Shown: positions 34,772 to 44,071, counted from the first letter of the stretch. The stretch: 64,000 bases of DNA from an uncultured Lachnospiraceae bacterium (GCA_948473115.1 CAOKWI010000003.1:44239-108238), one strand, 5' to 3'. Program-made: numbers and translations. Notes: generated from the letters alone by a model not told the origin.

Positions 34772-37700
34772 CTATACCCTTTCAAACCGCACCGAGATCA
34801 GGTCAAAGCAGCTCCCCGGCAGGAAGATAAATTCCACCCTGCCGCGGCCCGTCAGCTTTTCGATGGTGAAGGCCTGCTCCGTCTCCTCACCGTTTCCCCC
34901 GGCAAATTCCAGGATGCGGTTCACCGTCTCCCCCTGCAGATCCGTAAAATGAATGTGGATGGAGTTCCGCTCCAGAGGCGTGCGGCCGCAGATTACTACG
35001 CTTTCAGTCCCTCTTTCCCCGAAATCCATGTTCTCGTAGACCAGGGTCACATTATTGCCGATATCGCGGACGGCCCTGTCTTCCCTCCGGAAGCTGTCGC
35101 CGTACACACTGTCCGCCTCCGCCGCCCACAAACGCTCATACGCCTTCTCCAGCCTGGTAAACCGGAAACCCTTCAGATGCACCTTTGCCCGCATCACAAA
35201 CCCCAGCGCCGCGATCCCTCTGATCCTCTCCGGCAGTCTGTAGGTCTCCTCCTGGTACGTATTCCATATGGAAGGCTTCTGATAGATCACAGTGTCCAGC
35301 AGACGGCTGTCCGGTTCGCAGGGCTTTCCCAGCCAGATCTCAATGGGATATTCCCCATCGGACAGCGCGAACACGGGCAGCGTGATTTCATCCGAACCAA
35401 ATTCCCCGAAATCTATGCCCTCATAGACCACGCCGCTGGCGCCGTCCCTGGCGGTGGCAATCCCCTTTTCGTTGCCGTTTCCGATCTCTCCCAGGGTATC
35501 CGTGTACAATCCGGCGGAGACCAGCTCATAAGGGTTCAGAAACGCCTGACCCAGCCCCTGCGCCTGAAACTCCAGCTGGGAGATCAGCGTGACCCTGCCT
35601 CCTTCCCTGGCCATACAGCGGACATAGAACCTGCCGTCGCCCCAGGCCGTAAGCACAGCCTTGCATGCAGAGGCTCTTCCCGCCGCTCCTGCGGATTCCC
35701 GTCCTAAAACACCGTCCTGCGCAGATGCCTCCCTGACACTGGCATATCCAATCTCAATACCGCTCTCGTTCACAGCCTTCCAGACCAGCTCCGGCTCCGC
35801 CGCTGGAGGATAAACCACCGCTTCCACTGCAAGAGCGCTTTTCTCTTGCGTGATGCACTGTCCCTGCGGCGCACAAAGCTCCACCTTTCGGACGGGATGC
35901 CGCCCTGTCTGTGCGCCGGCTTCCGTCCGCGCCCCTTCCCCGAAGCCGCCGGGACAGGAAGCTTCGCCACAGAAGGCCTGCCCCTTTTCCTGTCCTCCGC
36001 CCGGCATGCTTTCCGACATGGTTTCCGCCGGATTCAGCCGCTTCCCTGCGGATGCACGCTGGGATGTCAGGCAGGCGCGCAGAACAACCCGGGCGGGTTC
36101 CAGTCCCTCCCCGGTGACGGTGACCCTGATCTCGCCTTCCTCCCCGACACTGCCGATCACCGCCAGCAGCTTTCCGGAAAACAGCTTCCGCACATTGGTC
36201 TTATACTGGTCATAGTCCGTGCTGTCTCCGTTGTCCATGCCCAGCAGCCGACCCGGCCCGGCGATATCCACCCGCACATAATCCGCCGCATTCTCCACGG
36301 GGTTTCCCCGCCTGTCCACCGTCCGGATCGTGAGAAAGCACAGCTCATTTTCGTCTATCCGCAGCACCTCCCTGTCCGCTGTCAGCTGTATGGCATGACT
36401 GTCCCCGAAGGAGCTGCGGCTCTCCCTGGCGATCTCCCGCCCTTCCCCGTCATAGGCTATGGCCGTGATCATTCCCGGCTCATAAGGCACCTGCCAGTCC
36501 CCCAGAAGCTTTTTTCCCTTTTCATTGCCGACGGCCTGCCTGCCCAGGGAAACCCCGTTTACAAACAGCTCCACTGCAGCGCCGTTGGTGCAGGCCCGCA
36601 CATCGATCCTCTGTCCGGGATTGAAGTCCCAGTAGGGAAACAGATGCACCATGGGCGCTTTTTCGGGATCCGTCCACGCCGCCTGGAACACATAGTACGC
36701 ATCCTTCGGGAAGCCTGCCGTGTCAATCTGCCCGAAATAGGAATTTTTCGTGTGGTAGGGCGTGGGCTCTCCGATATAATCAAAGCCGGTCCACAGAAAC
36801 TGCCCGAAAATATATCCTTCACGGTCTCCGGCTATACATTGTTCCAGGCTTTTCGCCCCCCAGCTGGTGGCGGAATTGCCCAGCGCGGAACACTGTTCGT
36901 CCTCCTCCGCGAGGAGGGGCTGTTTCAGCGGGAAATGATAGATTCCCCTGCTCTGCACCAGGGACGCCGTCTCGCTGCCGTACATGATCCAGTCAGGATG
37001 CTCCCTGTGCTGCTCCTCATAATATTTCTCCCCGTAATTGTACCCTGCAAACTTTACAATATCGGCGCATTTCCGCGCGTTTTCCCAAGCCATGTAATTA
37101 GAGCCTATGGTAACCGGCGCGTTCTTCTCCGGATCGTGCTCCCTGACTTCAGCCGCCAGCTGTCTCGTTATCTCCTGCCCGCGCTCCTGTGCATGGGTGT
37201 CGTAAATCTCATTGCCGATGGACCACAGCATGACACAGGGATGATTGCGGTCGCGGCGCACCCAGCTTCGCACATCCTTTCGAAACCATTCCTGAAAGAA
37301 ACGGGCGTAATCATATGTTGTCTTCGGCTTCTCCCACATGTCAAAGGCCTCGTCCACCACCAGGAACCCCATGCGGTCAGCCAGTTCCATAAATTCCGGA
37401 TCCTGCATGTTATGGCTGGTTCGAATGGCATTCACCCCCATGGCTTTCAGCATCCGAAGCTTCCGCGCCATGGCTCCCCCGTGAAATGCCGCGCCCAGGC
37501 ATCCCAGGTCGTGATGTTCACAGACACCGTGGATTTTCAGATTCCTGCCATTTAAGAAACATCCGTTATCTGAATCAAATGTGATCCTGCGGAAACCGAT
37601 GGTGATACGATCCCAGTCCATGACATTATGTGTTTCCCCTGCGCCGGGCGATTCCTTTCCTGTGCCAGCTTCTTCTTTCCCTGCGCCGGGCAATTCCTTC

Positions 37701-38497
37701 CCTGCGCCAGTTTCTTCTTCCCCTGCGCCGGGTAATTCCTTCCCTGAACCAGTTTCTTCTTTCCCTGTGCCGACCGATTCCTTCCCTGTTTCAGGCTGCC
37801 CGCAGAGCTCCACCAGCAATTCATAGCACTGGGGATCCTCCACATCCCACAGAAGAGGCTGCTCCACCTCTGTGCGCAGAGGTTCCCCGCAGGGAAGCAC
37901 TGCCAGATCCCGCACTTTTTTCGCGTCCTTCCACAGACTGTACCGCAGAAAGCAGTTTTCCGTCTCTCCCCCGGTCTCCGTCCGGGCCTCCAGCAGGAAA
38001 CGATCCGCAGTACCGCAGGGCCGGATGGTCACGTAAGTACCGTCCAGAGGCAGCCAGGCTCTTCCGCAGCATTTGAGCCACACCCTGCGGTAAATACCCG
38101 CTCCGGAATACCAGCGGCTGTTGGGCGCCTGAAATCTGACCCGGACTATGACTTCATTGTCCCCCGCCCCCAACGCCTCTGTGATATCCGCGTCAAAGGT
38201 GGAATATCCGTACTTCCAGTCCATCACCTTCCCGCCGTTGACGTAGACGGTGGAATCCATATATACGCCGTCAAACCGCAGGATGACCGGCCCGCCGTTG
38301 ACCCTGGGCCGGAACCGCTTGCGATACCAGCCGCAGCCGTCCTGATACAGATTTTTCACATCATGGATCAGCCAGTCGTGAGGGATCTCCACCGGCCGGA
38401 ACAGATCCGCTGCCGCCAGCGCCTCCTCCAGGCCGACAGAAAGCTCTGTCCTGCAAAATTCCCACCCCTGATCAAAAGAAACCACATTTGCTCCCAT
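34772..38497 (-). CDS. GH2 family glycoside hydrolase
   Basis: The protein has 1241 residues from ATG 38497 (AAGGA six bases upstream). The N-terminal jelly roll has FDQGWEFCR, PHDWLIHD and GWYRKRF. The barrel motifs are GVCEHHDLGCLGAAF, NAIRTSHNMQ, VVDEAFDMW and the acid/base Glu in WSIGNEIYD. The nucleophile is Glu in MYGSETASLV. Two or three C-terminal beta modules and a carbohydrate-binding-like end follow. It has no signal peptide. Beta-galactosidase-like GH2 enzymes of this kind vary widely in substrate, and here a xylan side-chain sugar is likely. A 14-residue repeat interrupts the second beta domain, and a Gly/Glu-rich stretch lies near residue 830. Confidence 0.88.
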   Translation of the reverse strand: MGANVVSFDQGWEFCRTELSVGLEEALAAADLFRPVEIPHDWLIHDVKNLYQDGCGWYRKRFRPRVNGGPVILRFDGVYMDSTVYVNGGKVMDWKYGYSTFDADITEALGAGDNEVIVRVRFQAPNSRWYSGAGIYRRVWLKCCGRAWLPLDGTYVTIRPCGTADRFLLEARTETGGETENCFLRYSLWKDAKKVRDLAVLPCGEPLRTEVEQPLLWDVEDPQCYELLVELCGQPETGKESVGTGKEETGSGKELPGAGEEETGAGKELPGAGKEEAGTGKESPGAGETHNVMDWDRITIGFRRITFDSDNGCFLNGRNLKIHGVCEHHDLGCLGAAFHGGAMARKLRMLKAMGVNAIRTSHNMQDPEFMELADRMGFLVVDEAFDMWEKPKTTYDYARFFQEWFRKDVRSWVRRDRNHPCVMLWSIGNEIYDTHAQERGQEITRQLAAEVREHDPEKNAPVTIGSNYMAWENARKCADIVKFAGYNYGEKYYEEQHREHPDWIMYGSETASLVQSRGIYHFPLKQPLLAEEDEQCSALGNSATSWGAKSLEQCIAGDREGYIFGQFLWTGFDYIGEPTPYHTKNSYFGQIDTAGFPKDAYYVFQAAWTDPEKAPMVHLFPYWDFNPGQRIDVRACTNGAAVELFVNGVSLGRQAVGNEKGKKLLGDWQVPYEPGMITAIAYDGEGREIARESRSSFGDSHAIQLTADREVLRIDENELCFLTIRTVDRRGNPVENAADYVRVDIAGPGRLLGMDNGDSTDYDQYKTNVRKLFSGKLLAVIGSVGEEGEIRVTVTGEGLEPARVVLRACLTSQRASAGKRLNPAETMSESMPGGGQEKGQAFCGEASCPGGFGEGARTEAGAQTGRHPVRKVELCAPQGQCITQEKSALAVEAVVYPPAAEPELVWKAVNESGIEIGYASVREASAQDGVLGRESAGAAGRASACKAVLTAWGDGRFYVRCMAREGGRVTLISQLEFQAQGLGQAFLNPYELVSAGLYTDTLGEIGNGNEKGIATARDGASGVVYEGIDFGEFGSDEITLPVFALSDGEYPIEIWLGKPCEPDSRLLDTVIYQKPSIWNTYQEETYRLPERIRGIAALGFVMRAKVHLKGFRFTRLEKAYERLWAAEADSVYGDSFRREDRAVRDIGNNVTLVYENMDFGERGTESVVICGRTPLERNSIHIHFTDLQGETVNRILEFAGGNGEETEQAFTIEKLTGRGRVEFIFLPGSCFDLISVRFERV
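37638..37790. repeat. In-frame 42-bp tandem repeat inside GH2
   Basis: Units start at 37638, 37680, 37722 and 37764, each 42 bp. They encode 14-residue blocks of the form GAGKEEAGTGKESP between LVELCGQPETG and THNVMDWDRITIGF. That is the second beta-sandwich domain, where other GH2 enzymes have only a short turn. The frame is kept in all units. Confidence 0.95.
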
Positions 38498-38633
38498 ATT
38501 ATATCCTTTCCCCTTCTCGGCCTGACTATTTTTCAAGGCTTTCTACCGTTTCTCTTCCGGTTTTCCAGGTATTCCCCACAGTGCCATTCAAAAGCATAAC
38601 CATCGTTACCGAATCATTCGGCAAAGCGCTTCC

Positions 38634-40628
38634 TCAGTAGATCTCCCTGCCCTGCTCGTCCTCAATCCCGCTCTTGCGATAAAAATAGGAATTTACCTGA
38701 TCCCGCCATTCCCTGGCATTATACAGCTGTCTGTCAAAACGTTCCCTGACTGTCCGGTAGGCGCTTTCCGGAACCTTTCCCTCCAGGCTTTCCCAGACCC
38801 TGATCATTTCCTCCACCTCTGCCACGCCCTCGAAATGGGTGTCATAGATATGCTGTATCAGCGTCTTTCCCGATTTCAGCCGATACGCATAGGGAACATG
38901 GTGGAAAAATAACAGCAGTTCTTCCGGACAGGTCTCCGGCTCATTGTACATGGAAGCGTTGGGCTCATGATATTGCTGCGCATACCCCGTCCCGCGGGAG
39001 CTCCTGTCCACTCCCAGCCCCAGGTGATCCGCCCTGTGATAGGTTCCCCACCGGGAATACTCATAGCCGTCCACACTACAGCCGTAATGGGTGTTCGGCG
39101 CCACCATCCAGCCGATCCCCAGGGGACAGGTGTACTTCTCATATGTCCTGCGGGAGCCCAGAAGGATCCCCTTCACCTTCTCCACCACTTCCGCGTCATT
39201 GGAGAGACTCAGACGAATCCATTCCTCCGCGATCTCCTCCGGGGACAGTCCATGACAGAAGGCCAGACGTCCAAAGCCGTAAAAGTTGGCCGCCGCCAGG
39301 TCATTCCCCGTCCAGTTCCCGTCATTGCCGGTATTGCACACCGCCGCAAAGCCTGTGTTTGTATTTCCGTAAGTCCTGCCGCTGATGAGATCCGAAACCG
39401 TGTCGCAGGCCTCCCCACAGCAGGTGTGGAAATCCAGCACCTCCTTAAACAGCGGAATTAAATAACAGATGTCTATCTGTTGTCCCGTATATTCCTGCGC
39501 CACCTGGACCTCCAGCATCTGGTTCGTCCTCCTCAGACCGCCAAGCAAAGGCGACACCGGCTCCCTGACCTGGAAATCCATGGGACCATTCTTGATCTGC
39601 AGGATCACATTGTCGCGGTAATCGCCGTCCTGGGCAATAAAGTTGTCATACCCCGCCCTCGCCCGATCCGTCTTCTGATCCCGCCAGTCCTGGGTGCAGT
39701 TGTACACAAAGCATCGCCAGATAATGATACCGCCGAAGGGCTTTACCGCATCTGCCAGCATATTCGCGCCCTCCGCCTGGGTGCGCCCGTAGGTGAAGGG
39801 CCCCGGACGTCCCTCGGAGTCTGCTTTCACCAGGAATCCTCCCAGATTGGGAATCTCCGCAAACACCTCCTCCATCTTCCGCTCCCACCAATGGCGCACC
39901 TCAGGATTCAGCGGATCCGCGCTGTCCGGCCCGCCCAGCTCCAGGGGAGCAGCATAATTCAGGGACAGATAAAGCCTGATCCCGTAATCCGCAAAGATCT
40001 CGGACAGGGCGGCAAGATCCTTAAAATAGCGTTCTGTGATCAGCCATGTGGCCGCCTGTTTTACGTTCACATTGTTGATGACCACGCCGTTGATCCCGAT
40101 ACTCGCCACAAACCTGGCATAATCCCTGGTCCGCCGGTTCACCAGTATCTCATCCTGCCGGAAGAAAAAGGATTCGCCGGAATAGCCCCTCTCTATGCTT
40201 CCGTCCATGTTATCCCAATGATCGTACATACGCAGGGGATCATCCGGATCGACAACCTGCAGGATCCCTTCCAGGGGCTTCTCCATGGCGATCAGGCGCA
40301 GCAGATGGAATACGCCATACAGAAGGCCATTTTCGTCCGCCGCCGACAGGGTCAGCACGCCCTCCTGTTCCCGCAGGGAGAAGCCTTCTTTCTTTCTGTC
40401 GGTGCTGTTCCCCAGCACAAGGGAAGCCTCCCCCGGGTCTGACACCATGCGCATGGTGATTCCCAGCATTTCATGGATGCCGTTATTTAATTCCTCCAGC
40501 GCATGGGCAATGACCCTGTTTTCCGCGGAAAATCCTTTCAGCGCCGCCTTCGCGACGTATGCGCCGTTTCCGCAGTCCCGCTTTCTCTCATATTTCAGCC
40601 ACAGCTGTGTCCAATCTGTCTTCTGCAT
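38634..40628 (-). CDS. aguA: GH67 alpha-glucuronidase
   Basis: The protein has 664 residues from ATG 40628 (GGGAGGG upstream). Family signatures are clear: YDHWDNMDGSIERGYSG, INGVVINNVN, the proposed acid Glu in GGFLVKADSEGRPGPF, and the basic pair Asp and Glu in NGPMDFQVREPVSPL and EVQVAQEYTGQQ. Length matches intracellular AguA, and no signal peptide is present. It removes 4-O-methylglucuronic acid from the non-reducing end of imported aldouronic acids. The GH2 gene follows 136 bases later. Its upstream region carries a long minisatellite. Confidence 0.95.
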   Translation of the reverse strand: MQKTDWTQLWLKYERKRDCGNGAYVAKAALKGFSAENRVIAHALEELNNGIHEMLGITMRMVSDPGEASLVLGNSTDRKKEGFSLREQEGVLTLSAADENGLLYGVFHLLRLIAMEKPLEGILQVVDPDDPLRMYDHWDNMDGSIERGYSGESFFFRQDEILVNRRTRDYARFVASIGINGVVINNVNVKQAATWLITERYFKDLAALSEIFADYGIRLYLSLNYAAPLELGGPDSADPLNPEVRHWWERKMEEVFAEIPNLGGFLVKADSEGRPGPFTYGRTQAEGANMLADAVKPFGGIIIWRCFVYNCTQDWRDQKTDRARAGYDNFIAQDGDYRDNVILQIKNGPMDFQVREPVSPLLGGLRRTNQMLEVQVAQEYTGQQIDICYLIPLFKEVLDFHTCCGEACDTVSDLISGRTYGNTNTGFAAVCNTGNDGNWTGNDLAAANFYGFGRLAFCHGLSPEEIAEEWIRLSLSNDAEVVEKVKGILLGSRRTYEKYTCPLGIGWMVAPNTHYGCSVDGYEYSRWGTYHRADHLGLGVDRSSRGTGYAQQYHEPNASMYNEPETCPEELLLFFHHVPYAYRLKSGKTLIQHIYDTHFEGVAEVEEMIRVWESLEGKVPESAYRTVRERFDRQLYNAREWRDQVNSYFYRKSGIEDEQGREIY

Positions 40629-40669
40629 ATTGTTGCCCTCCCATTTGATTTCTCCTGTTAAATTTCTAC

Positions 40670-40936
40670 TGTCATTTTTTCTCTGTCAATTTTCTTCTGT
40701 CATATTTCCTCTGTCAGACTTCCTCCTGTGAAACTTCCTCTGCCAGGCTTCCTCCTGTCAGTTTTCCTCCTGTCAGTTTTCCCCTTGTCAAATTTCCTCT
40801 GCCAGGCTTCCTCCTGTCAGTTTTCCCCTTGTCAAATTTCCTCTGTCAGGCTTCCTCCTGTCAGTTTTCCCCTTGTCAAATTTCCTCTGTCAGGCTTCCT
40901 CCTGTCAGTTTTCCCCTTGTCAAATTTCCTCTGTCA
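40670..40936. repeat. 44-bp minisatellite upstream of the GH67 gene
   Basis: Units of 44 bp, each made of three sub-units of 14-15 bp (GCTTCCTCCTGTCA, GTTTTCCCCTTGTCA, AATTTCCTCTGTCA), repeat at about 40759, 40803, 40847 and 40891. Decayed copies run almost to the GH67 start codon. On the minus (mRNA) strand each unit carries GACAGGAGGAA or GACAAGGGGAA, so the leader has many Shine-Dalgarno-like sequences without start codons. Confidence 0.95.
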
Positions 40937-41164
40937 ACATTTCTCTTTCTATCACTTTAGCATTGGCTTTCGCAGTTTTCTCTCTAATCTTTGCTTTCCA
41001 GTAAGCATATTTTGCTAAGAGTGCTTCGGCCATGCCAGTAGCGCACTGACATAGTTTAAACTGGCATGGTAAAAAAGTTATGTTCTGGTACTTTTTAACA
41101 TTCCACTCCTTCTGTATACTGCTATTAATCCATGGAAATGATGAAAGAGAAAGGTGCAATAATT

Positions 41165-42100
41165 ATGGAAAGAAATACGGAAAAGAAACGGAGTTATGGA
41201 ATGCTGATCGTAGGGGCGGTCCTGTTGATCGTCTCAGTCCTCCTGGCAGTATACACATACAATAACAGTTATCAGGAGTCGGTTGCCACAGGCAGCGCGC
41301 TATCCGAGGTGAAAAAGCAGATCTCCGCCATTGAATCAGGCTCCGCCGCAGGCGACCTGGATGCCCTGAACGCACAGAAAGATGCTCTGTCCGCTGAAAA
41401 GCTATCCCTGGAGCGCCCCTATTCTTACAGCCTGATCCTGCTGTTTTTCGCGATCCTGCTGACCATTAAGGGAATTTACAATGCCGTTGCAGGCGTTGCC
41501 CCGGCGGGAGACAATGCAAAACGGCTGGCACAGGCGGGACTTCTGGCGGCTCTCTGCTATATCGGGTTTGCCTTTTTTAAGATCGACATCCCTGTGGGAC
41601 CCGAGAAGACATCCTTTCACTTCGGCAATGTCTTCTGCGTCCTGGCTGCCCTGCTCATAGGCGGCTATTGGGGCGGCCTGGCGGGAGCCGTGGGCATGAC
41701 CATCGGCGACCTGACCACTTCCTATGTCACCAGCGCCCCCAAAACGTTCTTCCTGAAACTGTGCATCGGACTGATCGTGGGGCTGGTGGCGCACAAGTGC
41801 TTCCGGGTCAGCCGTGACCATTCCCCGAAATACGTGGCCGGCGTCACCGTACTGGCCAGCGTATGCGGTATGGGATTTAACGTGATAGCGGATCCACTGG
41901 TGGGATACTTTTACAAGACCTACCTGCTGGGTGTCCCCCAGGACATCGCCTCCGCCCTGGCCAAGATGGCAACCGTCACCACCAGTGTCAACGCAGTAAT
42001 AGCGGTGATCGCTGCTTCCGCATTTTACCTCGCCCTGCGTCCGGCGCTGAGAAAGGCAGGATTGTTTGTAGAAGTCTCTCCCGTAAAGGATCAAAAGTGA
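41165..42100 (+). CDS. ECF transporter S-component with an N-terminal extension
   Basis: The protein has 311 residues from ATG 41165 (AAAGGTG upstream). An ATG 33 bases earlier has no site. Residues ~15-115 hold two membrane helices around a short coiled coil (SALSEVKKQISAIESG and LNAQKDALSAEKLSLERPY). A standard S-component core follows: LLAALCYIGFAFFKIDIPVG, FGNVFCVLAALLIGGYWGGLAGAVGMTIGDL and a Gly-rich end. GNxFxxLAALLLG is typical of the core that binds a vitamin-like ligand and docks to a shared ECF module encoded elsewhere. The ligand is not obvious. The plus-strand orientation isolates it from neighbours. The 100 bases upstream contain a CATGCCAG/CTGGCATG hairpin. Confidence 0.85.
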   Translation: MERNTEKKRSYGMLIVGAVLLIVSVLLAVYTYNNSYQESVATGSALSEVKKQISAIESGSAAGDLDALNAQKDALSAEKLSLERPYSYSLILLFFAILLTIKGIYNAVAGVAPAGDNAKRLAQAGLLAALCYIGFAFFKIDIPVGPEKTSFHFGNVFCVLAALLIGGYWGGLAGAVGMTIGDLTTSYVTSAPKTFFLKLCIGLIVGLVAHKCFRVSRDHSPKYVAGVTVLASVCGMGFNVIADPLVGYFYKTYLLGVPQDIASALAKMATVTTSVNAVIAVIAASAFYLALRPALRKAGLFVEVSPVKDQK

Positions 42101-42139
42101 ATCAATGCCCGCCAGGGGCGGACAGGAAAATATAAGCAT

Positions 42140-42180
42140 GGAAAAAGGCGGGATATGCACCGCCTTTTTCCATTATTGTC
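42140..42180 (+). terminator. Terminator of the ECF S-component gene
   Basis: GGAAAAAGGCGG pairs with CCGCCTTTTTCC around nine bases, 40 bases after the stop, followed by a T-rich run. The next 80 bases (42176-42262) consist of 15-bp TTTTCTGCCTTTTT-like units that extend into the last codons of the hemerythrin gene. Confidence 0.85.
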
Positions 42181-42262
42181 TGCTTTTTTTTCTGCCTTTT
42201 TTATTGTCTGCCTTTTCATTTTCTGCCTTTTTTATTTTCTGCCCTTTTCATTTTCTGCCTTT
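42176..42262. repeat. 15-bp T-rich tandem repeat at the end of the hemerythrin gene
   Basis: Degenerate units of about 15 bp (TTTTCTGCCTTTTTA) repeat five to six times. The last unit encodes the C-terminal codons EQEKGRK of the hemerythrin-CheX-receiver protein on the minus strand. Confidence 0.75.
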
Positions 42263-43621
42263 TTCCTGCTCCTCGCCCCTTTTCACAAAGAAGTCATCAA
42301 TCATTTTCTTGATGCTTTCTTCCGGCATCGTCTTTAAGAGATAGCCTTCCGGTTTCAGTGCCATAACCTTTTTCACGCTCTCCCTGTCTCCCTTACCTGT
42401 CAGGAACATAACCGGAATATCCGCAATGTCCGCATCGGAACGGATCATTTCCAGAGCCTGTCTCCCATCACAGACAGGCATCTCATAATCCAAAAGGACC
42501 AGATTCGGACGATTGACAGCTATCTTCTTGATGGCAGAAATACTGGAGCTTGCCTCCAGCGTGTCATAATCCTTCTCCAGCAGCTGGATCATTCTGCTGC
42601 GCATAAAGTCAGAGTCATCCACCACAAGGATTTTCTTCCTCCGCTCCGTATTTTCCTCTTTCTCTTTCACCAGATATTCCTGCACTGCGGACATGGCATT
42701 CTGGCTGTTGATCTCTGTCGTAAATTTGCCATGGATCGAATCGGCGCTTGACGCACAAAATGCAAAATATCCCTGGCCGCCGGTGGCAAACAACAGGCTG
42801 CAGGCTGGCTGCTGCCGCCCAAAGGAATTTACCAGCTGCTCATGGGTCAGCAGGCACTCCTTTTCCAGCTCCATCAAGTCCATGGCCGGAAAGCTTTCCC
42901 TGACCTTCTCCAGGAACTGTCTGGAGAGATATCTGGTGACATTGAGCACCATATCATCCACTTTCGGGTAATCCGCATTCAATATGTCGCTTATAATCTT
43001 CAGCAGAAGTCTTTCTTCATATATAAAGGTAACTTCCCACTTCTCCTTATTACTTCCCCGATACAGGAAACGGCAGCATACCATTTTCCCAAAATCTTCC
43101 CCCGCAAACTGCGCGCTGACCAGCTTTGCCTTCAGGTGGAACATTTCCTGTGCAAGCTGCTGAATCGTTGCTTCCAGGGCATTCTTCTCTTCCTCCTGAG
43201 GCAGATCCTTCCATTTGTTTACCGTCTTTCCCACAATCGCCTGATCTTCCGTCTGCGTATGGGCAACCACCCAGCCGATACAGACGCCGAGGAAATGTCG
43301 GATGGACTCCTCGGAATACCCGGTCTCCTCCAGTTCCTCCTCCAGTGCCGGCAACGTCGTATAGCGGAAATTGTCATGAAGACGCTTATGTATGTCATAT
43401 TCGGCATAGTTGATCGACCGCATATAGGCCTCTTCATGTTCAAAATGCTCCTCTGTATGGTGTTTCACATATTTTACGCCTTCCCGACAGGCCCACTCAG
43501 TTTTTTCCTCATTCTCACTGAGCTTGATCAGCTTATTCATCCTTGAAAAAAGTTCCTTGTGCTCTTTATCAATGAAATCCACGCCGATCTTATAAATGTC
43601 CTTCCATACTACCTGGTTCAT
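42248..43621 (-). CDS. Hemerythrin-CheX-receiver fusion protein
   Basis: The protein has 457 residues from ATG 43621 (GGAAGGGG upstream). Residues 1-135 are a bacteriohemerythrin domain with the di-iron ligands visible: His in DKEHKEL, HHTEEHFEHEE, His in HKRLHDNF and HTQTED. Residues ~150-300 resemble CheX/CheC-type phosphatase domains (AKLVSAQFAGEDFG, DMVLNVTRYLSRQFLEKVRESF). Residues ~340-457 are a receiver domain with VVDDSD, phospho-acceptor Asp in LLDYEMP, and the Lys in LLKTMP. The order suggests an oxygen or nitric-oxide sensor that tunes a phosphorelay in an anaerobe. No partner kinase is nearby. Confidence 0.88.
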   Translation of the reverse strand: MNQVVWKDIYKIGVDFIDKEHKELFSRMNKLIKLSENEEKTEWACREGVKYVKHHTEEHFEHEEAYMRSINYAEYDIHKRLHDNFRYTTLPALEEELEETGYSEESIRHFLGVCIGWVVAHTQTEDQAIVGKTVNKWKDLPQEEEKNALEATIQQLAQEMFHLKAKLVSAQFAGEDFGKMVCCRFLYRGSNKEKWEVTFIYEERLLLKIISDILNADYPKVDDMVLNVTRYLSRQFLEKVRESFPAMDLMELEKECLLTHEQLVNSFGRQQPACSLLFATGGQGYFAFCASSADSIHGKFTTEINSQNAMSAVQEYLVKEKEENTERRKKILVVDDSDFMRSRMIQLLEKDYDTLEASSSISAIKKIAVNRPNLVLLDYEMPVCDGRQALEMIRSDADIADIPVMFLTGKGDRESVKKVMALKPEGYLLKTMPEESIKKMIDDFFVKRGEEQEKGRK

Positions 43622-43738
43622 TTCACTACCCCTTCCCAATGTTCTTGTGACGGACAGAGAGCACCCTGCCCTTTTGGGATATTGTATCACAAATTGTATG
43701 GTTTTGCCAATTCATAACTTAATCTTTCCAGGAATATT

Positions 43739-44071
43739 GTAACAATTCAGCCCGCGCCATTCGTAAAGTCGCGCCTGTGGCGTGATAAAACCAAAGCGAT
43801 TAGAATAATCGCTTAGACAACTGTGCGCGAAACCGATGTTCTGCGGTTTCTGTGCACATGTTACTGGTCACAGAGTGAACAGTAACTAATCGCTCAGCCA
43901 GCCGATGTAATCAGCCGAAAATCGTGCTCGCACAAATTCTCGGCTGATTATAGCGGCTGAGGTAACGCCGTCTTATGGGCAAAGACCGCTGCGAAACTGC
44001 GAAAAGCGCCGCAATGCAGTCAGGAGTGGGCTTTCCCATCTCGTTGGGAATGGCGTGGGCTGAACTGTTAC
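43739..44071. repeat. Palindromic intergenic element, family A (333 bp)
   Basis: Ends are GTAACAATTCAGCCCGCGCC on the left and the inverse of GTAACAGTTCAGCCCACGCC on the right (44057-44071 and inward), continuing to CCATTC on both. Inside are several hairpins, such as AAAGCGATTAGAATAATCGCTT and GCTGAT...ATCAGC pairs, and no gene. It fills most of the gap between the hemerythrin and DUF4097 genes. Confidence 0.85.

Noticed and set aside
40670..40936. CRISPR array
   Set aside because: Repeats are directly adjacent without unique spacers and no cas gene is present; this is a minisatellite. No CRISPR array is visible elsewhere in the window.
41032..41131. Riboswitch upstream of the ECF S-component
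   Set aside because: Only one simple hairpin (CATGCCAG/CTGGCATG) is visible; no known aptamer core could be recognised.
40920..41159. 79-codon minus-strand frame with a Lys/Ala-rich end (AEALLAKYAYWKAKIREKTA)
   Set aside because: It ends inside the minisatellite and overlaps the divergent ECF gene start; there is no ribosome site at a sensible start.
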